NCBI GenBank assembly: GCA_006176705.1 | Contig: QRFJ01003344.1 | Span: 62,001 to 126,000 of the forward strand | DNA: 64,000 bases | Direction of reading: 5' to 3' | Origin: Cocos nucifera | Lineage: Eukaryota; Streptophyta; Magnoliopsida; Arecales; Arecaceae | Shown: positions 1 to 11,474 of the stretch, piece by piece | Layout of the letters: the number at the start of each line of letters is the position of its first letter | Position numbering within the stretch: position 1 is the stretch's first letter | Made by a program: the position numbers and the translations under genes | The notes under the pieces: model-generated | What the model was told of the DNA's origin: nothing | The model's input: only the letters and a program-made list of their open reading frames with translations | The model's database searches: none

Positions 1-1
1 C

Positions 2-674
2 CTTGCCCTAGTACATACTGATGTGTGCGGCCCATTTGATGTGCCGGCTAGAGGCAATTTTGTCTACTTCATTACCTTTACCGATGATCTGTCTAGGTAT
101 GGGTATGTGTATCTTATGAGACACAAGTCTGAAGCTTTTGAAAAGTTCAAAGAATTCAGACATGAAGTAGAAAAACAAACTGGAAAACCCATTAAGGTTC
201 TTCGATCAGATCGAGGAGGTGAATACCTTAGCCGGGAATTCCTAGACTATCTTAAGGAAAATGGCATAGTCTCTCAATGGACTCCACCAGGAACACCTCA
301 ACTCAACGGGGATTTCAGAATGGAGAAATCGGACTCTATTGGATATGGTTCGATCCATGATGAGCTTCACAGACCTCCCTGATTTTCTTTGGGGACATTC
401 ATTATTAACTTCAATCTATTTACTGAATAGGGTTCCCTCTAAAACCGTTCCTACCACACCGTATGAGATATGGCACGGTAAGAAACCAAGTCTGAGTCAT
501 CTCAGAATTTGGGGTTGTCCGGCTCATGTCAAAAGACAACAAGCGGACAAGTTAGAGTTTAGGTCCTTTAGAGCTCGATTCATAGGATATCCTAAAGAGT
601 CATTAGGATACTATTTCTACATTCCAGAAGACCACAATGTGATTGTGAGTCGACATGCCATATTTCTTGAAAAA
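2..674 (+). pseudogene. Copia integrase fragment (element A)
   Basis: Reading from base 2, the translation enters the integrase core with LVHTDVCGPF, then FTDDLSRYGYVY and SDRGGEY, which hold the first two acidic residues of the rve domain (PF00665). The frame is lost at the four-G run 308-311. Dropping one G puts the SE...RNRTLLDMVRSMM segment (the third acidic residue lies in SE) and the PYEIWHGKKP C-terminal integrase motif back in register. This looks like a one-base insertion. The frame stops at 675 just after HAIFLEK. In an intact element this protein would insert cDNA into the genome. Confidence 0.9.
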
Positions 675-838
675 TAGTTTATTCAAGATAGTGGCATTGG
701 AAAGCAGATTAAGCTTGATGAGAAAGTCTCACAAGCAGAAACGAGCTAAGGACCAATTGGAACCAAATCAGGTTGAGCCAATAAGAACACTACCTCCTCC
801 ACCTCGTAGATCGGAAAGAGTTTTCCCATCCCCCTGAA

Positions 839-2004
839 AGATACTTAGGTATTATTTCAGAGGACGTAGAGGAAATGTTCCTCATAGGTAATGGTGCTCA
901 TGGTGATGATCCCAAAACCTACAACGAGGCGATATCAGATATCGACTCCGAGAAATGGCTTGAGGCAATGAAGTCAGAAATTGACTCGATGCACTCAAAC
1001 CAAGTCTGGACCTTGGTAGATCCACCAGAAGGTATAGTACCTATTGGGTGTAAATGGATCTTCAAGAGAAAGATTGGTGCAGATGGGAATGTGGAGACAT
1101 TCAAGGCTAGACTGGTGGCAAAAGGTTATAGTCAACGCGAAGGCATTGACTATCAGGATACCTTTTCCCCGGTAGCTATGCTAAAATCCATCCGCACATT
1201 GCTTGCTGTTGCAGCCTATTTCGATTATGAAATATGGCAAATGGACGTGAAAACGGCATTCCTAAATGGATATCTTGAGGAAGATATCTATATGGAACAG
1301 CCGCTAGGTTTCACATCCAGTGATACTGATCACAAGGTTTGCAAGCTGCAAAGGTCCATATATGGACTTAAGCAAGCATCTCGGAGCTGGAACACTCGTT
1401 TCAATGATGTGATCAAAAAGTTTGGTTTCATCAAAAATGAAGAGGAACCATGTGTTTTCAAAAGGGTCAGTGGGAGCGCTGTTGTCTTCCTCGTATTGTA
1501 CGTGGATGACATCCTCCTTATTGGGAATGATATTCCCATGTTGACATCAGTCAAGATGTGGTTGTCCAAGGAATTCTCCATGAAAGACCTAGGTGAAGCA
1601 TCCTTTATTCTAGGAATTAAGGTCTATAGGGATAGACCGAATAGGATGCTAGGACTTTCACAGAAGATGTACATAGAGGAAGTACTAAAGAGGTTTAGTA
1701 TGGAAAACTCTAAGAGGGGATTAATACCCTTCAGACATGGTATTCATCTTTCCAAGAAGATGTGCCCCAGCACACCTGAGGAAATAGAACGCATGAGCAA
1801 GATCCCTTATGCTTCTGCAATAGGGAGCCTCATGTATGCCATGCTATGTACACGACCTGATATAGCCCATGCTGTGAGTGTCACAAGCAGATATCAGTCA
1901 AATCCAGGTGAAGAACACTGGACTTCTGTGAAATGTATCCTTAAGTACTTGAGAAGAACTAAGGATATGATGTTGGTCTTTGGTAATGGAGAACTCCAAG
2001 TTCC
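839..2004 (+). pseudogene. Copia reverse transcriptase (element A)
   Basis: A long open segment (ATG at 875) covers the RVT_2 reverse transcriptase domain (PF07727). Visible motifs in order are WTLVDPPEG, GCKWIFKRK, FKARLVAKGYSQ, DTFSPVA, QMDVKTAFLNG, QRSIYGLKQASR, the catalytic LYVDDILLIGND (around 1496-1531) and RPDIAHAV. The catalytic YVDD box is intact. Compared with element C, one extra base near 1996-2003 throws the frame out just before the RNase H domain, so RT and RNase H are no longer fused. In a functional element this enzyme copies the element RNA into cDNA inside cytoplasmic particles. Confidence 0.93.
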
Positions 2005-2393
2005 AGGGATACACAGACTCGGACTTCATGTCCGATATAGATGATCGAAAGTCGACATCTGGAAGTCTGTTTGTGTGCAATGGTGGAGCTGTCAGCTGGA
2101 AGAGTTGTGATAGCAGATTCCACCATGGAAGCAGAATATATAGCTGCATCAGAGGCTGCAAAGGAAGCATTCTGGTACAAGAAGTTTGCTGCAGAAATTG
2201 GAGTAATGCCAAGAGTTCCAAGCAAACGGTGATATCATCTCATCCGCGATTACCTTGAGAAAGGTTACGTTGAGGTCAAGAGAGTCAACTCCGCAGATAA
2301 TGTGGCAGACCCACTTACAAAGCCGTTGGGCCAGCAGAAGATCGAAGCCCACCTTGAGAAGATGGGACTTAGACTTGTAGCCAATTGGCTTTA
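2005..2393 (+). pseudogene. Copia RNase H, internally deleted (element A)
   Basis: After the frameshift the translation continues as YTDSDF...DDRKSTSG, then TMEAEYIAASEAAKEAFW and finally YHLIRDYLEKGYVEVKRV with NVADPLTKPLG near the C-terminus, all hallmarks of copia RNase H. The central block that normally carries the LYCDN(S/T) catalytic motif and AKEP segment is missing. The sequence passes straight from about 2210 through a TGA at 2230-2232 into YHLIR. The same junction sequence occurs in element C, so the lesion may be inherited rather than local decay. The stop TAG lies at 2392-2394, just before the polypurine tract. Confidence 0.8.
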
Positions 2394-2397
2394 GGAC

Positions 2398-2408
2398 AAG
2401 TGGGAGAT
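2398..2408 (+). other. Polypurine tract of element A
   Basis: AAGTGGGAGAT sits immediately before the LTR start TGTTAGATAT. A purine-rich stretch directly upstream of a 3' LTR is the primer site for plus-strand cDNA synthesis. The identical sequence precedes the 3' LTR of element C at 19460-19470. Confidence 0.85.
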
Positions 2409-4692
2409 TGTTAGATATATGTGCCCTAGAAGCCAGAATTGGCTGACACTTGTAATACACTTCTAGGGGCAAAATTATAATTTTGACTATAATTAATAAA
2501 ATGGGTTATTTTCTATCACATATGTGTATTTAGTGTCTGTGATACATCCTTTGAGTTAATGGTAATGATAATTCATATTTTCAAGAGTTGAAAATTTAAG
2601 ACATGAATAATCATTATTAACTCATAAACATGCTCCCGACCATAGGATCATCACGAGGATGGTGATTGATCCGGAAGGTTGGTGTACAATCGCTTCTCTT
2701 TAGTAGATGAGTCTTGAGTCTACGGTGTGGAGACACCGGAGCGAGAGTACAGGTACTCGTTAGAGAACGAGGGCACTGAGCGTGACCACCTCGAGTAGTC
2801 ATTAGGGAGTCTACCTTCTCGTCAATGACTGACTCGATGCTGCAGTAGTGTGTCTGGTTCTTTGACCTGAGATGCATCGGCAGTTCACCTTGAGGGTGTT
2901 ATAGTTTGACTACACCATTACTCGGTCTCCTAGCCATATGGAACCCTGAGGTGTATGTTGGCTATAGCATGTTCATTGTAGGAACTGGATTGCATCAAGA
3001 TGGAATCTATCTACCTCGGTGGTAGAGGAGCAGCCCTATGATGATCATGAGAATCAAGTCCAGAAGCCCATGGCCATGGCAGAGTGAAATAATAGAAAGA
3101 GTTTCTATTTAGATTTTCACATTGGACTCGAATCGAATGATTACATCATATGACAGAGACTAGGGTTTGACGAGTTCACCTTAACCCTAATCTGATCGGG
3201 GCTCAAGATAGAAGAACTTAATCACACAGGTAGCTGCACCAAGAGGTTCGCATTCAGCTCTGATGGGTTGCCACCATATACTGCTAGGTGTCACTGGTGG
3301 ATTTTGGGAGCAATTAGAATGATTTAGATGATCGATCATTCTAGCTGTTCGAATCAGAAGAGTTCTGATCCATCGAAAGGAGTTTCGATGATGTCTGTGA
3401 TAGAGATCATGACATATCCCATTACCATACAGAACTGAACCTAACTGGGTCACACAAACAAGGGTTTGAATCTGGTGATCATCAATTGAACTGATCTAGT
3501 TCAATTGATCTGAATGAGATTCAATTAGGTTCAAGGAAATCGTGCTAGCACTCGATTGAACCTAACGTTCTTCTTTTACTATCATAAATAAGTTGTCCTG
3601 ACTGAGCCAAAGGAGTTTGTGCTCAATCAGAGGCCTTCATATGGTCTGACTGGAGGTTGTCCAAGTCAGAAATAGGTTGTCTTATTTTGTAAGACATTAC
3701 CTGCCATTTTTGGTCACCTGCCATTTCTTGTTCTTTGACTTTGGTCAAAAGTCTACCTTTGACTGGTCAAACGTTGACCATTGACACTTTGACTTTTGAC
3801 CACATGTCATGCACCTATTGGAGAGCTGGTGGGGGCCTGTCCCCCTGCCAGAACCTGGCAAGGAGAAGGGCGCACGCCAAGGGTGGCGTGAGCCCAAGTA
3901 GGAGGCGCCTAGGAGTCCTTGTTGGACAAGGACTCCATCTCCCTTTTGGATTCCAATTCAGAGTTCTACTAAGAATCCAAGTTTGACTGGTCTTAGGCAC
4001 CCTCTAAGGAGGAATCCAGGGGTCTCTATTCCAACCAATCAGATTTAGATCTGATTTCACAAAGGGTTGTGATTGGTTGGAGAAGGAAGAGGAGTTGGAT
4101 CACAAGAGGTCTATAAATAAGACCCTGCGCCCAACCCTAATTCTAAGTGAATGAAATTAGACCCCACGCCCCAAGGCTGCCTCTCCCCTCCTTCTCCATG
4201 CCATAGTCTCTTCTCCCCTTGCTCTCCACGTCCAAAAGGTGTTTTGGACTTAGGTTGGTGCGATTCAGATCAAGGAAAGGCGATCAAAAGCAAGAAGGCT
4301 GCGCTGCTGCAAAAGGACGACTGCAGATCTTCAAAAGAGTTTTGAAGATCCTCCAGATCAGATCCAGATCTGATTTTTGGAGGTGTGATAGAGAAGAAGA
4401 GGATCTCCAGATCCAACCCGAGTGGATACCGGTGGAGGCCAGGCGCTTGCGTGGCTTAGATCTAGAACCTTCCGCTGCAATCAGGATCATCTATAGGGTA
4501 ATTGGATTACCCAAATCAGGTAAATTAAATTTGATTTAATTTATCTTATTTTATTTTATTTATTAAAATAATAAGAATTAGATCTGAAACATATCAAGAT
4601 CTGATTTAGATCAAGAGAAAATTTTTAAAATATATCTCTTGATCTAATCAGATCTGGACGAACCTGGACCGAAAAATCAGGATTTCCCTTCA
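2409..4692 (+). repeat. 3' LTR of element A (about 2.28 kb)
   Basis: The LTR begins TGTTAGATATATG and ends CCCTTCA, giving TG...CA termini. It aligns along its whole length with the two LTRs of element C (15738 and 19471 starts). It holds a TATA box and a predicted transcript start region near 4112-4150. Small ORFs inside it are not conserved proteins. The right flank starts CTATC at 4693; whether that is a target duplication cannot be tested because the 5' end of A is outside the window. Confidence 0.93.
4112..4120 (+). promoter_or_regulatory. LTR TATA box (element A)
   Basis: TATAAATAA followed by GACCCTGCGCC is conserved at the same place in both LTRs of element C (17435-17443 and 21170-21178). 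Its position about 580 bp before the LTR end fits a retrotransposon promoter at the U3/R boundary. This is inferred from motif and conservation only. Confidence 0.6.
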
Positions 4693-4986
4693 CTATCCAC
4701 AAGTATTCCCTGCATAGTTTGTTAATCCTTTAAATGATGATCATGGGGAGACTCAAGACTGACATCCACTAGATTGGGATAGCTTGGAGCACTGAGTTGA
4801 TTAGTGTTAATCTATTAGCCTTTATGAGTGTCTTGCTCTTCCAACCAGAAAGCTTTTTCTTGAATTTTTCTAATAAGAAATTCCAATTATTTTGCTTAAG
4901 AGATGGTGTAGTGGGATTCTAAGGTACTGCATGGGGAGATGAACAACTTGGCACCCAAGGGTTGAAGTAAGGCACTGAGTTTCTTT
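4693..4986. other. Unassigned spacer between elements A and B
   Basis: About 290 bp separate the end of the A LTR from the first LTR of B. I see no coding sequence, tandem repeat or terminal motif here. It is presumably older host or transposon sequence into which both elements inserted. Confidence 0.5.
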
Positions 4987-7544
4987 TGAAGGAACCAGAT
5001 CTAGGGTTTTAGGGCTAGATCTTGAAATTTTTTCAAGATCAAACAACGAAAGACTAAAATAAATTAAAATTTATTCATAAAAAATAGAGAACCCCTAGAT
5101 CTAAGAACCTATTACATGATTATAGCATGAGATTAAATTAGAAATTAAAAAACATAAGAAAGAAGAACATGTTGATCATATCAACATGCATCTATACTAC
5201 ATCTAATGCAGGTATGTACTAATAGATCAGATCTATATTATCTGTGAAAGTTAGACATTTTAACTTGTTGATCCAAGCTTGACAATGATGCTCTGAGCCA
5301 CACACTTGTCCGACCTCTAAGAGATATCACCATGAGCCCACGAACTCCGATCAGAAGTCCTATGCAGCAAATCAGCACAGTATGCTAGTACTGTGCTGAT
5401 CCTTCTTTGACAGTCAATCCGATGCTTTCTTCTTCAAGATTTGGACTCCTCCAAAGTATAAAAGAAAGATGAAAGATTTCAAATTTGAGATACTATTAAA
5501 TAATCTCAAAAGGAGGAGGAGAAGAGAAGAACAAAGCAACCCTAGAAGAGGATCCTCTTCTTCTTCTCTGTTCTCTCACCTAGACACCTAGATAGTATCT
5601 ATGAAAACCCAATGCCCAAGAGGTCTCTCATCCTGGTATTCTCACACCCAAAATCACTATCCAAGATCTGGAATATATCCAAAAATCAGCCTAAAATTCA
5701 TCCTATATAATGAGTTATAGAGGAGTCCTTGTTGGATCAAATTCTTAGACTAGGAAAGAACCAATATGGCAAGTTGTTGGGGCGCCCAAGTTGGATCAAA
5801 TTCTTATACTAGGAAAGAACCAATATGGCAAGTTGTTGGGGCACCCAACACTTGGGCGCCCCCTCCTTTGTTTTAGGTGTGGACCACCTGCATTTGTCAC
5901 ACAAAACTTCTTCTTTTCCATTAAATAAAATAGAGAGAAAATAGGGAGAGAAGGGCGGCATGCATGGGAAGAGTTTTAGTTTTCTAAAACTCTATTCAAA
6001 GGTAATTCAAATCAAATTCAAACTTCCTGCTTTTGATCCGGTCCCCAACTAATAGCCATATGAGAAAGAGAGGAGAGGAGTGGGCATGCATGAAGACCAA
6101 AGAGAGGAGATTTGTCACAAAAAATAAAGGAAGAGTGGGCATGGGGAGGCATGAAATATAGGTGGCACAAGATGGATCCTAGTCTTACTAGGATTCCATA
6201 TTTGACTTGATCAAATTTGGTTTCTCAAACCAAATCAAATCAAAATTAACTCAACCCAATTAAGTTAGACCCTAATCTATTTAAAAACTTAATTAAATTA
6301 GATTAAGTTAGATTTAATTTTGATTTAATTTTTTAATCAAATTAAAAAATTGGGTTGACCCAAGTCTTAGTTGAACAAAGACTAGTTCTTCCTTGCACTT
6401 GGCTTATTCAATAAACCAATTGAATTTGATTCAATCAAGCCCAAAGTAAATCTAATTAAATTATATTTAATTAGACATAATCTCAATCCTCTGATTTAAT
6501 CAAATTAATTTAATTAGTAATTAAATTGCTAATCGATCCTTCTGCAATATTTGCACTAGGTTAAATATCAATCATATTGATCATTTTAATCTTAGAACAA
6601 TTTTCAATCGTTGATCAACCATCCGATCAGATCATGAACTCTAATGTATGTGACCCCATAGGTTCGAACCTAAGCTGATAGCATAGAAATAAATTTTTGT
6701 ATCAATCAAAGTGATCATTCAGCAATGATATCCGACAGTCAGAAAGGTCGAATATGTAGAACAACATCCTTAAAACCCATGTGGATATAGTTTTTGTATA
6801 ATTCATCCCCTTGACCAAAATGCTCATAGAATACCTCAGAGTTAAATAGTCAACTCTGATCAAGTTGTCTATATTGTATTTCAAAATACCAAATCCATCT
6901 CATGGATTACCTTGGTCAAGGTTTTGCTATATTGAAATAGAGTGATACATTCTTCTCCAACTCTTGGAGTGGTCAATTCTATCTTGATCACATACCAACT
7001 TTGCAAGTATTTGACTATGCTCAGAAGCCTTCCATTACTGAATTAGAAATTCAGTTAGTTCGGTACTAAAGCACAGTGAGTTGCTTGTGAGCCACTAATG
7101 TGATCTCAAGTCTAAGGGATACTTATACCTATATCCCATCAGAGACATTCTCGATAGTAGAATGCTCTAGAGTTGGTCACGTTCAGTGACAATGCATCCC
7201 TACATCTCACTTGTATGCCATACCAGTGTCTCCATACTCTTTGGTTAAGAGGACAACTAACCTATATGGCATACAACGATCTATACTTGATAGACGCTGT
7301 CATCCTTATTAACAATCTATCATTTGGTTGTGAACAGTTTTAAGGACTAATCGATAAATCCTCTCTTTATCAAATCTAAATAGTCGTAAGGACTTCATCA
7401 CAACAATGGAGTTCGTCAGAAGATGAAAAACTTATGATAAAAAATATCAAAAATATATTTTATTAATTAATGAGTCAATTATAATTATAATATATCTCAA
7501 CCATCAACAGGCTGACGATTGGCTTTGGAACATATTTTTCAACA
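4987..7544 (-). repeat. 3' LTR of element B (about 2.56 kb)
   Basis: On the plus strand it starts TGAAGGAACCAG and ends TTTTTCAACA, that is TGTTGAAAAATATG...CCTTCA on the minus strand. The same termini bound the right-hand copy. It is AT-rich with blocks of TTAATTAAATT and contains a private 59-bp tandem duplication at 5731-5848. The short ORFs within it have no recognisable domain. Confidence 0.88.
5731..5848. repeat. 59-bp tandem duplication inside the left LTR of B
   Basis: The unit beginning GTTGGATCAAATTCTTA occurs at 5731-5789 and again at 5790-5848 with three differences seen by eye. The right-hand LTR (around 15095-15155) has a single copy. The duplication therefore arose after B inserted, or by replication slippage during its synthesis. 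Confidence 0.9.
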
Positions 7545-8822
7545 ACTTTCATTTATCCTAAAGCCACTCGGCATAGTATCTAATACTCATCTTCGATTTG
7601 TGGTTGTCAAACTCCTTTATTGTCAGGGCTTTAGTGAAGGGGTCAATCAAGTTCTTCTTTCCATCGATCTTCTGAAGGTCGATGTCATCTCAATCCATGA
7701 TCTCTAGGATTAGGTGGAAGCAACGCAGAATGTACTTTGTCTGCTAGTGTGTCTTTGGTTCCTTCACCTGAGCTATGCACCAGTGCTATCACATTTGAGT
7801 AGAATTAGACCATCTAGGAAGGGTGCTACTCCGAGCTTGGTGATAAACTTCCTCAGCCACATAGCTTTCTTCACGGTATTTGATTCTACGATGTACTCTG
7901 CTTCGCAAATAGTGTCTACCATAGTATGCTGCTTGAAAATCTTCTAGTAGATAGCTCCACCATTCAGAGTAAAAATATATCTCGACATGCTTCTACTATC
8001 ATCATGGTCAGATTGAAAACTAGAGTCTGTAAATTTCACAAGTTTCATATCTAACTTGCCATAAACCAACCATTGATACTTAGTATTTTTCAAATACTTA
8101 AGAATAGCTTTAACCACTTTTCAGTGATCTTCTTCAGGATCAAACTGGTATCTACTCACTACTCCTAGTGAGTATGCCACGTCTAGTCTCATATACGTCA
8201 TGGCATACATGATAGATCCCACTATCGAAGCATATGGGACTCTACTCATATGCTCTCTCTCTTCAAGAGTTGTTGGACAATCCTTCTTAGAGAGAGAAAT
8301 TCTACGGTCTATCAGAAGATAGCCCTTTTTGAAATTTTTCATGCTGAACCTCTTCAACATAGTATCTATGTACGTGGATTGGAATAATCCAAGCATCCTC
8401 TTAGATCTATCCCTATACATTTTCATCCCTAAAATGTAGGATGCTTCATCCAAGTCCTTCATAGAGAACTGAGATGACAACCAAACTTTTATTTCCTACA
8501 GTGCGGGGATGTCATTCTTGATTAAGAGAATGTCATCCATGTATAAGACAAAAAATACCACTGCTGGACCATTTGCTCATTTATAAATGCAGGGCTCTTC
8601 TCCATTCTTAACAAAGCCATACATTTTGATCATCTAATCAAAATGCATGTTCCAACTCTGAGATGTCTGCTTCAATACATAAATGGATCTCTAAAGCTTG
8701 CACACCTTGGACTCATCTATAGATGTGAACCCCATAGGTTGTATCATATATACCTCTTCGGTCAACTCTCCATTTAGAAAAGTTATTTTCACATCCATCT
8801 ACCAGATCTCATAATCCAGATG
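7545..8822 (-). pseudogene. Copia RT C-terminal half and RNase H (element B)
   Basis: On the minus strand the RT palm continues with LYMDDILLIKND (near 8516-8554), FSMKDLDEASYILGMKMYRD, LKRFSMKNFKKGY and VGSIMYAMTYMRLDVAYS. RNase H follows toward 7560 in a heavily decayed state. The catalytic box reads YMDD, so the key aspartates are preserved. There are several stops and shifts around 8490 and below 8120. The domain is cut off from its N-terminal half by the solo LTR at 8828-9767. An intact copy would match the RT of D2 at 59870-60800. Confidence 0.85.
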
Positions 8823-8827
8823 GCAGC

Positions 8828-9767
8828 TATTGGTGCAAAATCTGGTTGATGCCAGAATCGACATATGTTGGAGTCGGAGAAGACAAGGTTGCCACCGTCG
8901 ATTTGCAAAATAAGTCTTGTCTAGAGTCGGAGGTGGTGGCTCCGACAAAATCTTCTGATGATCAAGTTAGCTCTTTCGACCAATAAAAATGGAGTACTCA
9001 GAGAAATTTTTTAGCAGAGTTTCAAGTAGAGGATGAGAGCTTAAGAAAGAAAGCGTATCTGGGGGATCTCTTATATAGGTAGAGTGTATAACAAGCTGAT
9101 GGCGACAACCATAACTATCTAGTAGTGGGTTGTTTAGGGCCACATCAAGTTTGTTATGGAGGATGAGTGGTTGTTTGTCATGGCGTGCCAATTTGTTAGG
9201 ATTTAATAGTTGAAGCTTGGATGAACCATGCTTTAATGAATCAAGGGAGGTTCGGGATGTCCTCAAGATCAACCATGCATTGTCTGATATTTATTTTATC
9301 CAAGATGGATGTCGAGGTCCTCCAGTGACGGGGAAAAGTTCTTCCAGAATGAGTCCTTTTGGATAGCTAGAAGGAGTCTTAAAGGAATCCTGTTGAAGGA
9401 GTCCAGGATTAGTTCAACTTGGAAGGAAAGCCCATCTGAGGGAGAGGTCTGGAAGAAGCTCAACTGAGGAAGAAGTCTGAAAGAAGATCGATTGAGGGAG
9501 AAGTCAGAAAGAAGCTCGACTGAAGGAGAAGTCCGGAAGGAGCTCGACTAAGAAAGAAGTTCGGAAGAAGCTCGACCAAAGGAGAAGCCTGGTGAGAGTT
9601 CGACCAAAGGAGAAGCCCAATGGAAGTTTGACCAAAGGAGAAGCCCGATGGAAGTTTGACCATTTCGGGGATCATTAAAGCCATAGTTGGAGCTCTTTTT
9701 TGATTATAGATACCTTTCTACCGATCATCAAACCGAGCTTCGGTAGGAGTGGGGTTTATCCCCGACA
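8828..9767 (-). repeat. Solo LTR of the F gypsy family, with TSD GCAGC
   Basis: The 940-bp segment starts TATTGGTGCAAA and ends TTTATCCCCGACA, matching both LTRs of gypsy F (47358-48179 and 58649-59351). It is flanked by GCAGC at 8823-8827 and 9768-9772, and removing it with one duplication restores the copia RT sequence of B. No internal gypsy sequence is present, so it is a solo LTR left by intra-element recombination. A TATATAAGAGA motif on the minus strand near 9070-9080 is the likely LTR TATA box. It contains a 28 to 30 bp VNTR at about 9441-9662. Confidence 0.92.
9441..9662. repeat. 28-30 bp minisatellite within the solo LTR
   Basis: About seven imperfect units of the form AGCTCGACTGAAGGAGAAGT follow one another. 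The same unit recurs in fewer copies in the two F LTRs, near 47885-48060 and 59118-59235. Copy number would account for most of the LTR length difference (940, 822 and 703 bp). Confidence 0.8.
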
Positions 9768-9772
9768 GCAGC

Positions 9773-11474
9773 ATCACAAGCATTATCTGAATGGATTTGA
9801 GCATTACCATAAGGGAGAATATCTCATCATAGTCAATACCATAATGTTGAAGATATCTCTTGGCAACCAGATGGACTTTATAGGTCTTCATCTTTCCATC
9901 TGTGCCCCTCTTCCTTTTGAAGACCCACTTACACCCAATGGGTTTAACCCCTTCGGATGGGTCAACTAATGTCCATATATCATTGACCTTCATGGACTCC
10001 ATTTCAGATTTCATGGTCTCAAGTCATTTCTCAAAATCAGATCTCTACATAGCATCCATATAGGTGATCGGATTCTCATCATTCTCATCGAGTTCAATGG
10101 GATCATCGTTTCGAATCAAGAAATCATAGTATCTATCCGGATGTCACGGTACTCTATCGGATCATCATAATGATGCAGGTACATTAGGCTCCAGATCTAA
10201 TCTAATCAAATCTGACTCAAGTTCAGCTATAGGTGTCGGTCTTTCTACCTATTGAATTTCATCAAGTTCAATCTTAGAGGCAACAATTCCTTTATCAAGA
10301 AACTTCTTTTTCAAAAGATTGTCTTAAGGCTAACAAACATCTTTTGTTTATCAGCATGGTAGAAATAGTATCCTTTGGTCTCTTTTGGATATCCTATAAA
10401 TATGCACTTGTCAGACCTAGGTCCAAGTTTATCTGTAACTAATCATTTGACATAAGCTAGGCACCCCCAAAGCTTAAGGTGTGAAAGTATTGGCTTACGT
10501 CCTATCCATATCTCATATGGAGTCTTAACTATAGACTTACTTGGAACCCTATTTAACAGATAGTAAGCCAACTCGAGTGCATATCCCCAGAAGGATATCG
10601 ACAAGCTGGCAAAACCCATCATGGATCAGATCATGTCTAACAGAGTCTGACTTCTCCTTTCAGACACACTATTATGTTGTGTTGTTCCTAGAGGAGTCTA
10701 TTAGAAGAGAATCCTATTCTCTCTTAGATATATGGGAAACTCATCGAAAAGATATTCTCCTCTTCGGTCAGACCAAAGAGTTTTAATACTCTTTCTAGTT
10801 TATTTTTGTACTTCACTTCAGAATCGTTTGAATATTTCAAATGAATCCGACTTATGCTTCATCAGATAGACTTATCCATATCTAGATAAATCATCTGTGA
10901 AAGTGATGAAGTAGAAATATCCATCTCTAGCACTTGTGCTTATTGGTCCACATACATCAATATGTACTAGATCTAAGAGCTCAGTGGCTCTCTCATCTTT
11001 TTCAGTAAAAGATGACTTGGTCATTTTACCAAGAAGACAGGATTCACAGGTTAGAAGTGATTCACAATCACTAACTTCAAAGATTCCCTTTTAAGTCAAT
11101 ATGTTTATCCGATTCTTGTTTATGTGACCTAGCTTACAGTGCCATAAATAGATATCTGACACACTATCTAATCTAAGATACTTGCCAGTTGAATAGACTA
11201 CATTAACAAGTTGTCATAGCATATACAAACCATTATTCAAATGTCCACAAAAAATAGTAACACCATTCATAATGATATTACAAACTTATTTCTTTATTGA
11301 AATTTCATAATCATTTTTAGCAAAAAGATCTATAGAAATAATATTTAAAAAGAAACTGAGATAGAAATGGCAATCATTAAGAACAACGGTATGGGACTCA
11401 AATACAAGTTTTAGAATTTCTAAAGCTAGAACTAGAACTGATTTTCCATCTCCAACGTTCAAGAACCTTTTGTC
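9773..11474 (-). pseudogene. Copia integrase and RT N-terminal half (element B)
   Basis: Reading leftward, the minus strand shows integrase remnants with VHIDVCGPIST (about 10930-10970), FTDDLSRYGY and LMKHKSDSF, then the linker, then the RT start with IWTLVDPSEGVKPIGCKWVFKRKRGTDGK and KVHLVAKRYLQHYGIDYDE (9718-10014). Many stops and shifts break it, for example the SDR(G)GEY region near 10770. The domain order confirms Ty1/copia. The RT is interrupted immediately downstream by the solo gypsy LTR. Confidence 0.85.

Larger units (their letters stand above)
1..4692 (+). mobile_element. Ty1/copia LTR retrotransposon A, left-truncated by window edge
   Basis: The window opens inside the integrase domain of a copia polyprotein, followed by reverse transcriptase, RNase H, a polypurine tract and a complete 3' LTR. 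The order IN-RT-RNase H is diagnostic of Ty1/copia. The 5' LTR, gag and protease lie outside the window. The pol region carries at least two single-base frameshifts and several stops, so this copy cannot make a full polyprotein. Its LTR is almost identical to that of element C (15738-21761), so both belong to one family. The RT resembles Tork/Angela-type plant copia elements, though the lineage is tentative. Confidence 0.93.

Noticed and set aside
4151..4539. Small frames repeated in all three A-family LTRs (also near 17480 and 21216)
   Set aside because: They lie downstream of the LTR TATA box but frames and lengths differ between copies; no domain. Conservation is explained by LTR homology.
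4693..4986. Host gene exon between A and B
   Set aside because: No open frame of note, no splice pattern and no domain in 294 bp.
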